Source of the DNA: a virus
Virus record (IMG/VR): IMGVR_UViG_3300012919_000016
Span: 1 to 40,641 of that record
DNA: 40,641 nucleotides
Strand: one strand, 5' to 3'
Shown here: piece by piece, positions 1 to 6,191 of the stretch
Layout of the letters: the number at the start of each line of letters is the position of its first letter
Numbering within the stretch: the first letter of the stretch is position 1
Translations under genes and position numbers: made by a program
Notes under the pieces: generated by a model
The model's input: the letters and a program-made list of their open reading frames with translations, nothing else
Database searches by the model: none
What the model was told of the DNA's origin: nothing

Positions 1-131
1 ATTGTTGCCTTATTATCAGCGCGAATCTCTTTATAGTTTTTGATGATTTCAGTGGAAAGCTCCTTGTCCTTAAGTAAGTTATCAAGGAAGCCTTTGTTGA
101 CCACCGTAGTGGTTTCGTTTGAATCAGACAT
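1..131 (-). CDS. N-terminal fragment of unknown leftward (early?) protein
   Basis: The first 43 codons of a leftward gene cut by the left window edge. The ATG (complement of 129-131) is preceded by an AGGA ribosome-binding site about 7 bases away, and the frame is open to position 1. The visible protein starts MSDSNETTTVVNKGF and continues with a helical, charged stretch. I recognise no domain. It is the first gene leftward of the T-depleted block and diverges from the late module, so it is probably the first gene of the early/replication module. Function is unknown. That it is a real gene is fairly secure from the start site and codon pattern. Confidence 0.7.
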   Translation of the reverse strand, partial: MSDSNETTTVVNKGFLDNLLKDKELSTEIIKNYKEIRADNKAT

Positions 132-229
132 ATCATTTCCTTTCATATCTGAGTTGGCACAGGATTGAGCCAGGAGAGCCGCCCCCCACTGAAGGGAGAG
201 GGAGGAGGAGGGCGACTCACCAAGCCCAA

Positions 230-243
230 CCCGCAAGCGCGGG
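230..243. other. Small GC hairpin inside T-depleted block
   Basis: CCCGC (230-234) can pair with GCGGG (239-243) across the four-base loop AAGC. It sits just before the G-run cluster. Five GC pairs could be chance in such GC-rich DNA, so its role is open. Confidence 0.35.
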
Positions 244-270
244 AAGGGACAAGGGACTAGAAGGGGAGGG
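241..270 (+). other. Canonical G-quadruplex motif
   Basis: The + strand has five G-runs of at least three, at 241-243, 246-248, 253-255, 263-266 and 268-270, separated by 2, 4, 7 and 1 bases. This satisfies the usual G3+N1-7 rule for an intramolecular G-quadruplex. Another G-rich cluster lies at 194-211. For leftward transcription the G-rich strand would be the template strand. Folding in vivo is not shown. Confidence 0.5.
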
Positions 271-300
271 CCTCAACCGCAACGGCAGGGGCAGACACGG

Positions 301-447
301 ACTCGGAGAGACCGCAGAAGAACCCAGCACACACCCGACCAGACCGACCAGGACAGCCAAGGAGAGAAACGGGAGAACCCGAAGCCACCGCAGCACGAAC
401 CGCAGAAGCCAGAGCAGGACGAGCCGACTCGGGGAGACCCGCAAAGC
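301..447 (+). repeat. Diverged short direct repeat (301-320 and 427-447)
   Basis: The roughly 20-base element beginning ACTCGG(A/G)GAGACC occurs at 301-320 and again at 427-447, with one substitution and small indels. The spacing between starts is 126 bases. A third, shorter match to ACTCGG begins at 469. Two of the ten T residues in the block fall at the same position of this repeat (303 and 429). Confidence 0.45.
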
Positions 448-720
448 GGCACACGAAAGAAGAACCGCACTCGGAACGCACCACAAGGGAACCCCGAGCG
501 TCACGCGGACCCGACCACGAGGCCGAGACCAAGACAACACCAGAGGCCACGGGGAGGAAAGAAGAAGCCAACCCCGACACACCGCCGAAAGAGAAAGAAG
601 AAGGAACAAAAGAAAAAGAAGCCACAACAGCACCTCAAAAGGCCAAAGAAAAACCCACGCGCACGGGCCGAGCGAACGCGAAGGGGGGAGCAAACCACAG
701 CGGGAGTACCCCAACACCAA

Positions 721-785
721 TCTATACCTTTTTGTTCTGTCTATAAGTCCCTATAAGAAATTCTTTTATTATATAGAGGATAGTC
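721..785. promoter_or_regulatory. AT-rich strip with tandem CTATAAG, probable late promoter region
   Basis: Composition switches abruptly from the T-free block to AT-rich DNA at 721. CTATAAG occurs twice at a 10-base interval (741-747 and 751-757), followed by an AT-rich stretch and an AGAGGA ribosome-binding site at 775-780. By position this should hold the promoter for the late rightward module, and perhaps a leftward one. I find no convincing sigma-70 pair on either strand. The CTATAAG pair resembles the core of T7-type promoters (CACTATAGG) only loosely, so recognition by the phage polymerase is a guess. Confidence 0.35.
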
Positions 786-911
786 ATGCCAATACTCCCC
801 ATAAGTATCTCATACGTAGAAATATTTATACTTCTTGGCGTATGGTTAAATGCTCTTATAAATCTTTACAAGTTTTTTAAAGAGGAATGTAATGACAAAA
901 AAGAAAAGTAA
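786..911 (+). CDS. Small single-pass membrane protein
   Basis: A 41-residue reading frame, MPILPISISYVEIFILLGVWL at its start, with one hydrophobic segment (about residues 5-30) followed by a Lys/Glu-rich tail. An AGAGGA ribosome-binding site lies about 5 bases before the ATG. The 3' end overlaps the next gene's start at 892 by 20 bases in another frame, as is common in this phage. If translated it is the first protein of the late module. A hydrophobic helix plus charged tail fits a small holin, antiholin or other membrane peptide, but nothing specific identifies it. Confidence 0.5.
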   Translation: MPILPISISYVEIFILLGVWLNALINLYKFFKEECNDKKEK

Positions 912-1080
912 ATCTAAAGTAAATGAGTCGGGTAATTACACTAAACCCGCTATGAGAAAACGTTTATTCAATAAAATTAAAGCACAAGGAAAAGGTGGTC
1001 GCCCAGGACAGTGGTCAGCTCGAAAAGCTCAAATGCTTGCGAAAGCCTACAAAGCAGCTGGAGGGGGCTACAAAAGTTAA
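892..1080 (+). CDS. Small basic protein with GGxPGQWSARKAQ motif
   Basis: A 62-residue, Lys/Arg-rich protein. Residues 17-25 read YTKPAMRKR and residues 35-48 read GGRPGQWSARKAQM, ending in AGGGYKS. This short conserved block recurs in small proteins of many marine phages and some bacteria, listed as domains of unknown function. The ATG follows an AAAGAGGA ribosome-binding site. Because of its charge and the conserved QWSARKAQ, a nucleic-acid-binding role is possible but unproven. It sits two genes ahead of another small basic protein (1292-1552) and upstream of the terminase. Confidence 0.75.
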   Translation: MTKKKSKSKVNESGNYTKPAMRKRLFNKIKAQGKGGRPGQWSARKAQMLAKAYKAAGGGYKS

Positions 1081-1092
1081 AGAGGATTAAAG

Positions 1093-1290
1093 ATGTTGTT
1101 AAAAGCTCTTAAATTAAAATTGGAAGGTGAAATTGCAGTAGCTGAAGCTAATGTAAATGTTTATTTAAATCAATCGGTTGGCATTGGTGAACACCCTGAT
1201 GTAGTAGAAGCTATCGAAAGCCAAATAGAAAAAATTGCAGAAGCCGAGGATAAAATACAAGTACTTAATAATTATTTTGGGGAAAGTTAA
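1093..1290 (+). CDS. Hypothetical small helical protein
   Basis: 65 residues, predicted mostly helical (LKLKLEGEIAVAEANVNVYL, then IESQIEKIAEAEDKIQVLNN), acidic and coiled-coil-like. The start follows AAAGAGGATTAAAG, a normal ribosome-binding site for this genome. No family recognised. It lies between two small basic proteins ahead of the terminase, so it is probably a minor virion or packaging accessory protein; that is inference from position only. Confidence 0.65.
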   Translation: MLLKALKLKLEGEIAVAEANVNVYLNQSVGIGEHPDVVEAIESQIEKIAEAEDKIQVLNNYFGES

Positions 1291-1291
1291 T

Positions 1292-1552
1292 ATGGCTAAG
1301 ACTAAACAACAAAAATCTTTAACTAGGTGGTCTAAACAAAACTGGAGGACTTCTTCAGGGAAAAATTCAGTTCAAGGTAAAAAAGCTACTGGTGGTCGTT
1401 ATCTTCCAGATGCTGAATGGAAAAAACTTAGTGCTGCTGAAAAAAGAGCTACTAACGCTAAGAAGCGAAAAGATACGAAGAAGGGTAAACAATTTTCTAA
1501 GCAACCCAAAAAAGTAGCTAAAAAGACGTCAGCTAAACGAAGGAAAACGTAA
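1292..1552 (+). CDS. Small very basic protein (DUF5872-like?)
   Basis: 86 residues. The start at 1292 is chosen over an upstream ATG in the same frame because it immediately follows the previous stop and a GGGGAAAG ribosome-binding site. Visible motifs are LTRWSKQNWRTSSGK, GGRYLPDAEWKKLS and KKGKQFSKQPKKVAKKT, with a strongly Lys-rich C-terminus. I recall this pattern from phage proteins listed as DUF5872, but cannot verify it. The stop overlaps the terminase start as TAATG, implying translational coupling. Highly basic composition suggests DNA association, perhaps in packaging. Confidence 0.75.
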   Translation: MAKTKQQKSLTRWSKQNWRTSSGKNSVQGKKATGGRYLPDAEWKKLSAAEKRATNAKKRKDTKKGKQFSKQPKKVAKKTSAKRRKT

Positions 1553-3183
1553 TGAAGAACAAGAGGACACTTGAGCTTCTCAAAGAGAAAGCCAAACGGG
1601 AGGCAGTTAAAGTTTATGAAGACAACTTTGAAAAATTCTGTGCGGATAATATCAAGATCCTCACTAAAGATTCTTCTCAAGGATTTGTACCATTTATCTT
1701 TAACGAACCCCAAAGGTTAATTACAGAAGCCATAAACGAACAAATAGAGGAGACAGGTCGCGTACGCGCCATAATCCTCAAAGCGCGGCAACAAGGTATT
1801 TCTACTTACTGTGCTGCGCGGGTTTTTTGGAAAACATACTTTACGCCATTTTCAAAGTCGGTTGTAATGGCCCATGACTCCGCAACTTCGGATGCCCTAT
1901 TTAGTATGTCGAGAAATATTATTGACAACATGCCCGATGGGTTTAGACCGACACTTCAAAAGTCTAATGCCAAGGAGATTTTATTTGATGAGAATAAGAG
2001 TGGGTATCGTCTTTACACTGCTGGCTCTCCTGAAGCTGGACGTGGCACTACCCCCACCATCGCTCACCTTTCAGAGGTTGGCTTTTGGACACACGATGAG
2101 AAGATCCTTGCCGGACTTTTTCAGGGAATATCCCAAGCTAAAGGGACAGAAGTAATTCTTGAGTCTACAGCTAACGGTGCGTCAGGGGAATTTTGGAGAC
2201 TTTTTCAAGGCGCGCTGCGCGGCGAGAATGAATATAAAGCAATTTTTATCCCGTGGTTTGCAACGGAGGAGTACCGAAGAGAAGCTCCAGAAAACTTTGA
2301 ACGGACTTTAGAAGAAGATGAGCTAGTTGAAAAATATAATTTAGATAATAATCAGTTATATTGGCGGCGGTTAAAAATTGCGGAAGGCGGCGAAAGTAAA
2401 TTTCAACAAGAATATCCATCTAACGCTGAAGAAGCTTTTATTGTTTCGGGTAATACAGTTTTTGATCAAGAAAAACTTAATGACTTAATAGCAACCGAAC
2501 CAGAAACACTTAGAGAATATAATGGTGTAACTGGTGAATTTGCTGAAATGAAAGAAGGTTCATTAGCAATTTGGGAATACCCTCAATTTGATGTGCCATT
2601 TGTAGTTGCAGCTGACGTTGCACAAGGTGTAGGTCAAGATTATTCGTGTGCAGTAGTTATGAATCCTAATAGAGAAATAGTAGCTATGTATCGGAACAAT
2701 AGAATTGATCCAACAGAGTTTGGAGAAGTTTTATTTTATCTTGGTCGATATTATAATAACGCACTATTATGTGTCGAATCAAATAGTATCGGATTAGCTA
2801 CGCTTTTAAGATTAGATCAAATGCGATACGTTAATTTATATTATCAAACTAAAGTTGCAGACTTATCTTCATCCGAAGGAGCTAGACCAGGTTTTAAAAC
2901 TACTATGGCAACTAAACCACAAATTATTGGTCTTTTACAAAATGCATTAAATGAAGATGATATATACATACCTTCAAAAATTATTATACGAGAATTAAAA
3001 ACTTATATTTCTAAAGACTCTGGAAAAATGGAAGCAATGTCAGGTTGTCATGATGACACAGTTATGGCTTGCGCTATGGGATTAGAAGTACTTAGAACAC
3101 ATAGAGATAAACTTACAAACGATAGAGTATCATGGCGTGACCGAGTAGGTTCAATACGTGAAGATGATACATCTTGGTTATAG
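1552..3183 (+). CDS. terL: Terminase large subunit (DNA packaging ATPase/nuclease)
   Basis: A 543-residue packaging motor that pumps phage DNA into the prohead through the portal and cuts it. The ATPase half has a Walker A variant KARQQGIST at 77-85, a Walker B-like AHLSEVGFW at 171-179 and the coupling motif ESTANGASGEFW at 204-215. The C-terminal RNase H-like nuclease half has the expected acidic residues: D355 in AADVAQG, E409 in CVESNS and D501/D502 in GCHDDT. Length is typical. The start overlaps the previous stop (TAATG). GC content drops sharply near base 2280, close to the ATPase/nuclease boundary. The protein acts with the neighbouring putative small subunit and the portal at 12735. 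Confidence 0.95.
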   Translation: MKNKRTLELLKEKAKREAVKVYEDNFEKFCADNIKILTKDSSQGFVPFIFNEPQRLITEAINEQIEETGRVRAIILKARQQGISTYCAARVFWKTYFTPFSKSVVMAHDSATSDALFSMSRNIIDNMPDGFRPTLQKSNAKEILFDENKSGYRLYTAGSPEAGRGTTPTIAHLSEVGFWTHDEKILAGLFQGISQAKGTEVILESTANGASGEFWRLFQGALRGENEYKAIFIPWFATEEYRREAPENFERTLEEDELVEKYNLDNNQLYWRRLKIAEGGESKFQQEYPSNAEEAFIVSGNTVFDQEKLNDLIATEPETLREYNGVTGEFAEMKEGSLAIWEYPQFDVPFVVAADVAQGVGQDYSCAVVMNPNREIVAMYRNNRIDPTEFGEVLFYLGRYYNNALLCVESNSIGLATLLRLDQMRYVNLYYQTKVADLSSSEGARPGFKTTMATKPQIIGLLQNALNEDDIYIPSKIIIRELKTYISKDSGKMEAMSGCHDDTVMACAMGLEVLRTHRDKLTNDRVSWRDRVGSIREDDTSWL

Positions 3184-3192
3184 GAGAAGATT

Positions 3193-3585
3193 ATGAAAAC
3201 CAAACACCCTGTTTCGGATAAATCATTGTCCAATCTAAAACCAATTACTTCGCCCGAAATGGCTGAAAAATATCGTAAGAAAGGTTATGAAACTCGTATG
3301 CGAAATAAAGCTGTTCGAGATGAAATTAAAGATAAGATGGAACAATTAGCAAAAGTAATTAAGGAAGATGAAAATTCTTTTTCAGCCCTTGATGTACTAC
3401 GCTATAATATGTACGAAGCACTAGAGGATGGAGATAAGCAAGAAGCCACACGTATTGCTGCTATTATTGCAGAATACGAAGCTCCAAAACTTCAACGTCA
3501 AGAAGTTAATCAGACAATTAATGCTGGTGATTTAAGTGACGAAGAATTGGAAATGGAAATTGCTAAACTCACAGTAATCAAGTAG
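3193..3585 (+). CDS. Putative terminase small subunit or packaging accessory
   Basis: 130 residues, charged and mainly helical. It has an N-terminal basic region (EMAEKYRKKGYETRMRNK) and a C-terminal block (AEYEAPKLQRQEVNQTINAG, then LSDEELEMEIAKL). The helical body with a C-terminal 'APKLQ…' and acidic tail resembles small terminase proteins of other podoviruses, and it directly follows terL by 9 bases with an AGGAG ribosome-binding site. I see no clear helix-turn-helix. The assignment rests on neighbourhood and general shape; an unrelated small virion protein remains possible. Confidence 0.45.
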   Translation: MKTKHPVSDKSLSNLKPITSPEMAEKYRKKGYETRMRNKAVRDEIKDKMEQLAKVIKEDENSFSALDVLRYNMYEALEDGDKQEATRIAAIIAEYEAPKLQRQEVNQTINAGDLSDEELEMEIAKLTVIK

Positions 3586-3591
3586 CTGTAC

Positions 3592-3611
3592 ACATATAGA
3601 GGACGATATGT
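3592..3611 (+). promoter_or_regulatory. Stem-loop presenting the glutaredoxin ribosome-binding site
   Basis: ACATAT (3592-3597) can pair with ATATGT (3606-3611), leaving the Shine-Dalgarno AGAGGA in the eight-base loop and placing the ATG (3608-3610) in the stem. A six-pair AT-rich stem is weak, so it may melt readily. Such a layout can tune initiation, but this could be coincidence. Confidence 0.3.
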
Positions 3612-3853
3612 ACACAGTATACACAAAAGACACATGCGGCTATTGCGAGAAAGCCGAAAAGTTACTCCAAGATAATTATCTTGAGTATGAGCTTATCGAT
3701 GTGAATTCAGACCCCGAAACTCTAAAAATGTTTAAGAGTCGGAAATGGTCTACGGTTCCCCAAATTATGAAGGGGAATTTACACATCGGTGGGTACGAAC
3801 AACTCAAGCTACATCTTACTAACGGTTATTATCAATCAGTTTATTCGGAGTAA
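3608..3853 (+). CDS. grx: Glutaredoxin
   Basis: An 81-residue thioredoxin-fold oxidoreductase. The dithiol active site is C10-G-Y-C13. The cis-proline loop TVPQI has P51, and HIGGYEQL (about 61-68) is the glutathione-binding GG turn. Length is normal for a small glutaredoxin. It ends seven bases before the ribonucleotide reductase gene, which implies that it or its relatives reduce the reductase's C-terminal cysteines after each turnover. Both act in the cytoplasm. The family call is firm; pairing with the reductase is inference from adjacency and known biochemistry. Confidence 0.93.
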   Translation: MYTVYTKDTCGYCEKAEKLLQDNYLEYELIDVNSDPETLKMFKSRKWSTVPQIMKGNLHIGGYEQLKLHLTNGYYQSVYSE

Positions 3854-3859
3854 TTAAAA

Positions 3860-5722
3860 ATGGACACTTATCAAAAATTTATTCACCTTTCTCGTTATGC
3901 TCGTTGGGATGAGGAAACAGAAAAAAGAGAAACTTGGGAAGAAACGGTAACACGTTATCTTGATTATTGGGGTGATAAACTAAGTGAAGATGAATATGCA
4001 GAACTTTATAAAGCTATTCATGAACTTGAAGTTATGCCTTCTATGCGTTGTTTATGGAGTGCGGGTGTAGCTCTCGATAAAAATAATGTTGCTGGCTATA
4101 ACTGTAGTTTTGTTGCCGTTGATTCCCCTCGTGCTTTTGATGAAGCTCTTTTTATTCTTGCATCTGGGACAGGTGTGGGTTTTTCTGTAGAACAAAAATT
4201 TACTAATAAACTTCCTATTGTTAACGATACATTTACAGAAACAGAGAGGATTATTAGTGTCGCAGATAGTAAAGAAGGATGGGCAAAAGCAATCCGAAAA
4301 CAAATTGCCGACTTATATCTTGGTCAAGTACACCAGTGGGACTACTCAAAAGTACGCCCCGCAGGAGCTAGGCTTAAAACAATGGGAGGACGCGCATCGG
4401 GTCCTGAACCTCTTATGGACCTCATGGGTTTCATCGATCGAACTTTTAAAGGAGCATCAGGACGAAAGCTAAATCCTATCGAATGTCACGATATTATGTG
4501 TAAGATTGGTGAGATTATTGTTGTTGGCGGTGTACGCCGTTCCGCGATGATTTCGCTTTCCGATCTCGGAGATCCACAAGTTCGTGATGCTAAATCAGGA
4601 AATTGGTGGGAACATTATGGGCATCGCGCATTAGCTAATAATAGTGCGTGTTACGAAGTTAAACCAGATATGGAGACATTTTTAGATGAATGGACAGCAC
4701 TTGTTAAAAGTAAATCTGGTGAGCGGGGTATATTCAGCCGTATCGCCGCCCAAGCGAAAGCCGCAGAAAACGGTCGTCGAGACGCAGAGTGGGAATTCGG
4801 AACAAACCCCTGCTCAGAAATTATCCTCCGACCAAATCAGTTTTGCAACCTCTCAGAGGTCGTAGCTCGTGAAAAAGATACAAAAGCTTCTCTTAAGCGT
4901 AAAGTACGGTTGGCAACAATTCTTGGGACATTACAAGCAACCCTTACAGACCTTCCCTACTTGCGAGCAGTGTGGAAACGTAATACTACCGAAGAATCTT
5001 TGCTCGGAGTGTCTCTCACTGGAATCCAAGATTCAATAGTATTACAAAATCCTGATCCAAAATTCTTAAAGGAATTAAAAGATGTTGCAATCGAAACAAA
5101 CGCTGAATGGGCTAAAAAGTTGGGAATACCTCAAAGTGCAGCTATTACTTGCGTTAAGCCATCGGGTACTGTTTCGCAGCTTGTCAATTCTGCATCAGGT
5201 ATACACGGGCGTTTTGCTCCGTACTATATTCGTACTGTACGACAAGATAACAAAGACCCTATTACAAATTTTTTAAAAGATGTAGGAGTACCTAACGAAC
5301 CTTGTGCAATGAAACCAAATAGCACAACTATCTTTAGTTTTCCAATTAAATCTCCAGAAAATGCAGTATTAGCTAATGAACAAGGAGCTATTGAACAACT
5401 TGAAAATTGGAAAAACTACGCAGTAAACTGGTGTGAACATAAACCATCTGTTACTATTTATGTTAAAGATAATGAGTGGATGGAAGTTGGCAGTTGGGTT
5501 TACAATCATTTCGACCTTTGCAGTGGCATATCATTTTTGCCATATAGTGATCATACATACGCTCAAGCACCATATCAAGATTGTTCAGAAGAAGATTATG
5601 AAAAAGCATTTTCAGATTTTCCATCACAAATTAATTTTGCTAATCTTGTAGCATATGAGAAAGAAGATAATACTGAAGGCGCACAAACTTTAGCTTGTAC
5701 AGCAGGAGCGTGTGAGGTATAA
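3860..5722 (+). CDS. nrdJ: Class II (adenosylcobalamin-dependent) ribonucleotide reductase, monomeric type
   Basis: 620 residues, reducing ribonucleotides to deoxyribonucleotides for phage DNA synthesis. It resembles the monomeric Lactobacillus leichmannii-type reductase. C82 (AGYNCSF) and C329 (QFCNLSE) would form the substrate-reducing disulfide pair. N316-P-C318-S-E320 is the radical-site loop with the thiyl cysteine, and LACTAGACEV at the C-terminus has the C613/C618 shuttle pair with the same CxxxxC spacing. The FILASGTGVGFSVE block (about 98-111) is also typical. It is shorter than the about 740-residue bacterial enzyme. Cobalamin dependence means the host must make or import B12. Codons in 4260-5040 are clearly GC-richer than on either side. 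Confidence 0.93.
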   Translation: MDTYQKFIHLSRYARWDEETEKRETWEETVTRYLDYWGDKLSEDEYAELYKAIHELEVMPSMRCLWSAGVALDKNNVAGYNCSFVAVDSPRAFDEALFILASGTGVGFSVEQKFTNKLPIVNDTFTETERIISVADSKEGWAKAIRKQIADLYLGQVHQWDYSKVRPAGARLKTMGGRASGPEPLMDLMGFIDRTFKGASGRKLNPIECHDIMCKIGEIIVVGGVRRSAMISLSDLGDPQVRDAKSGNWWEHYGHRALANNSACYEVKPDMETFLDEWTALVKSKSGERGIFSRIAAQAKAAENGRRDAEWEFGTNPCSEIILRPNQFCNLSEVVAREKDTKASLKRKVRLATILGTLQATLTDLPYLRAVWKRNTTEESLLGVSLTGIQDSIVLQNPDPKFLKELKDVAIETNAEWAKKLGIPQSAAITCVKPSGTVSQLVNSASGIHGRFAPYYIRTVRQDNKDPITNFLKDVGVPNEPCAMKPNSTTIFSFPIKSPENAVLANEQGAIEQLENWKNYAVNWCEHKPSVTIYVKDNEWMEVGSWVYNHFDLCSGISFLPYSDHTYAQAPYQDCSEEDYEKAFSDFPSQINFANLVAYEKEDNTEGAQTLACTAGACEV

Positions 5723-5737
5723 TTACGGAGATATGTA

Positions 5738-6181
5738 ATGGAACCGATTACTACGGCATTAACTGGCCTTGCATTAGCTAGGTCGGGAATTTCTTTCCTT
5801 AAAGAAAATATTGGGGCAGTTCAAGATGCCGCGCAAATCGGTCAACAACTAGCAAGTGTTTTTCAAGGATTTGACGAATTTAATAGTCAACGCTATGCAC
5901 CAAAGCTAGGATTTAAAGATGTAGCTGATGAAATGATTCAATACAAAATCATGCAGGAAGAATTATATGATTTAAAACTTCAAATTAATCATAGATTTGG
6001 TCATGGTTTTTACGAAAGCATTGTAGCTGAACGTAAAAAACGCATTGAAGAAAAGAAAGAAAACGAAAGAAAACTTCGAATTAGAAAAAGAAAGCAACAA
6101 GAAGATTTAATGGCTGTAGGATTGTCGATTCTTGTTGGTGTTTCTTTAGTCGGTATTGGGTTAATAATAATACTATTCTAG
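5738..6181 (+). CDS. Membrane-anchored coiled-coil protein of unknown function
   Basis: 147 residues. The N-terminus is small-residue-rich (ALTGLALARSGISFLKENIG). The middle is a helical region ending in a very basic coiled coil (ERKKRIEEKKENERKLRIRK, about 98-117), and the C-terminus is one strongly hydrophobic segment (VGLSILVGVSLVGIGLIIIL, about 127-146). The topology would leave the basic coil next to the membrane. Placed just before the lysis group, it could be a spanin-like or injection-related membrane protein; neither is supported by a specific motif. The start follows TACGGAGAT, a good ribosome-binding site. Confidence 0.7.
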   Translation: MEPITTALTGLALARSGISFLKENIGAVQDAAQIGQQLASVFQGFDEFNSQRYAPKLGFKDVADEMIQYKIMQEELYDLKLQINHRFGHGFYESIVAERKKRIEEKKENERKLRIRKRKQQEDLMAVGLSILVGVSLVGIGLIIILF

Positions 6182-6191
6182 AGGTAATGTA

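Larger units (their letters stand above)
167..720. other. T-depleted, GC-rich non-coding block (all six frames open)
   Basis: This 554-base stretch has only ten T on the + strand, at 190, 217, 258, 273, 303, 429, 471, 501, 635 and 707. The runs 304-428 and 502-634 have none at all. A, C and G are all abundant, so it is not a simple polypurine tract, and sequence on either side is ordinary AT-rich phage DNA. Stop codons need T on one strand or A on the other, so all six frames are open by composition and the long ORFs seen here are artefacts (Arg/Pro/Gly/Thr-rich on +, Ser/Leu/Val/Cys-rich on -). It lies between the leftward gene at 131 and the rightward late module at 786. A leftward transcript started to its right would carry an almost A-free leader. 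Function is unknown; control region, replication origin or packaging site are all possible. Confidence 0.85.

Noticed and set aside
119-880. 253-codon rightward frame and several leftward frames of 60-170 codons
   Set aside because: They lie in the T-depleted block, where stops cannot form; products are low-complexity, starts lack ribosome-binding sites, and the rightward frame begins inside the 5' part of the leftward gene.
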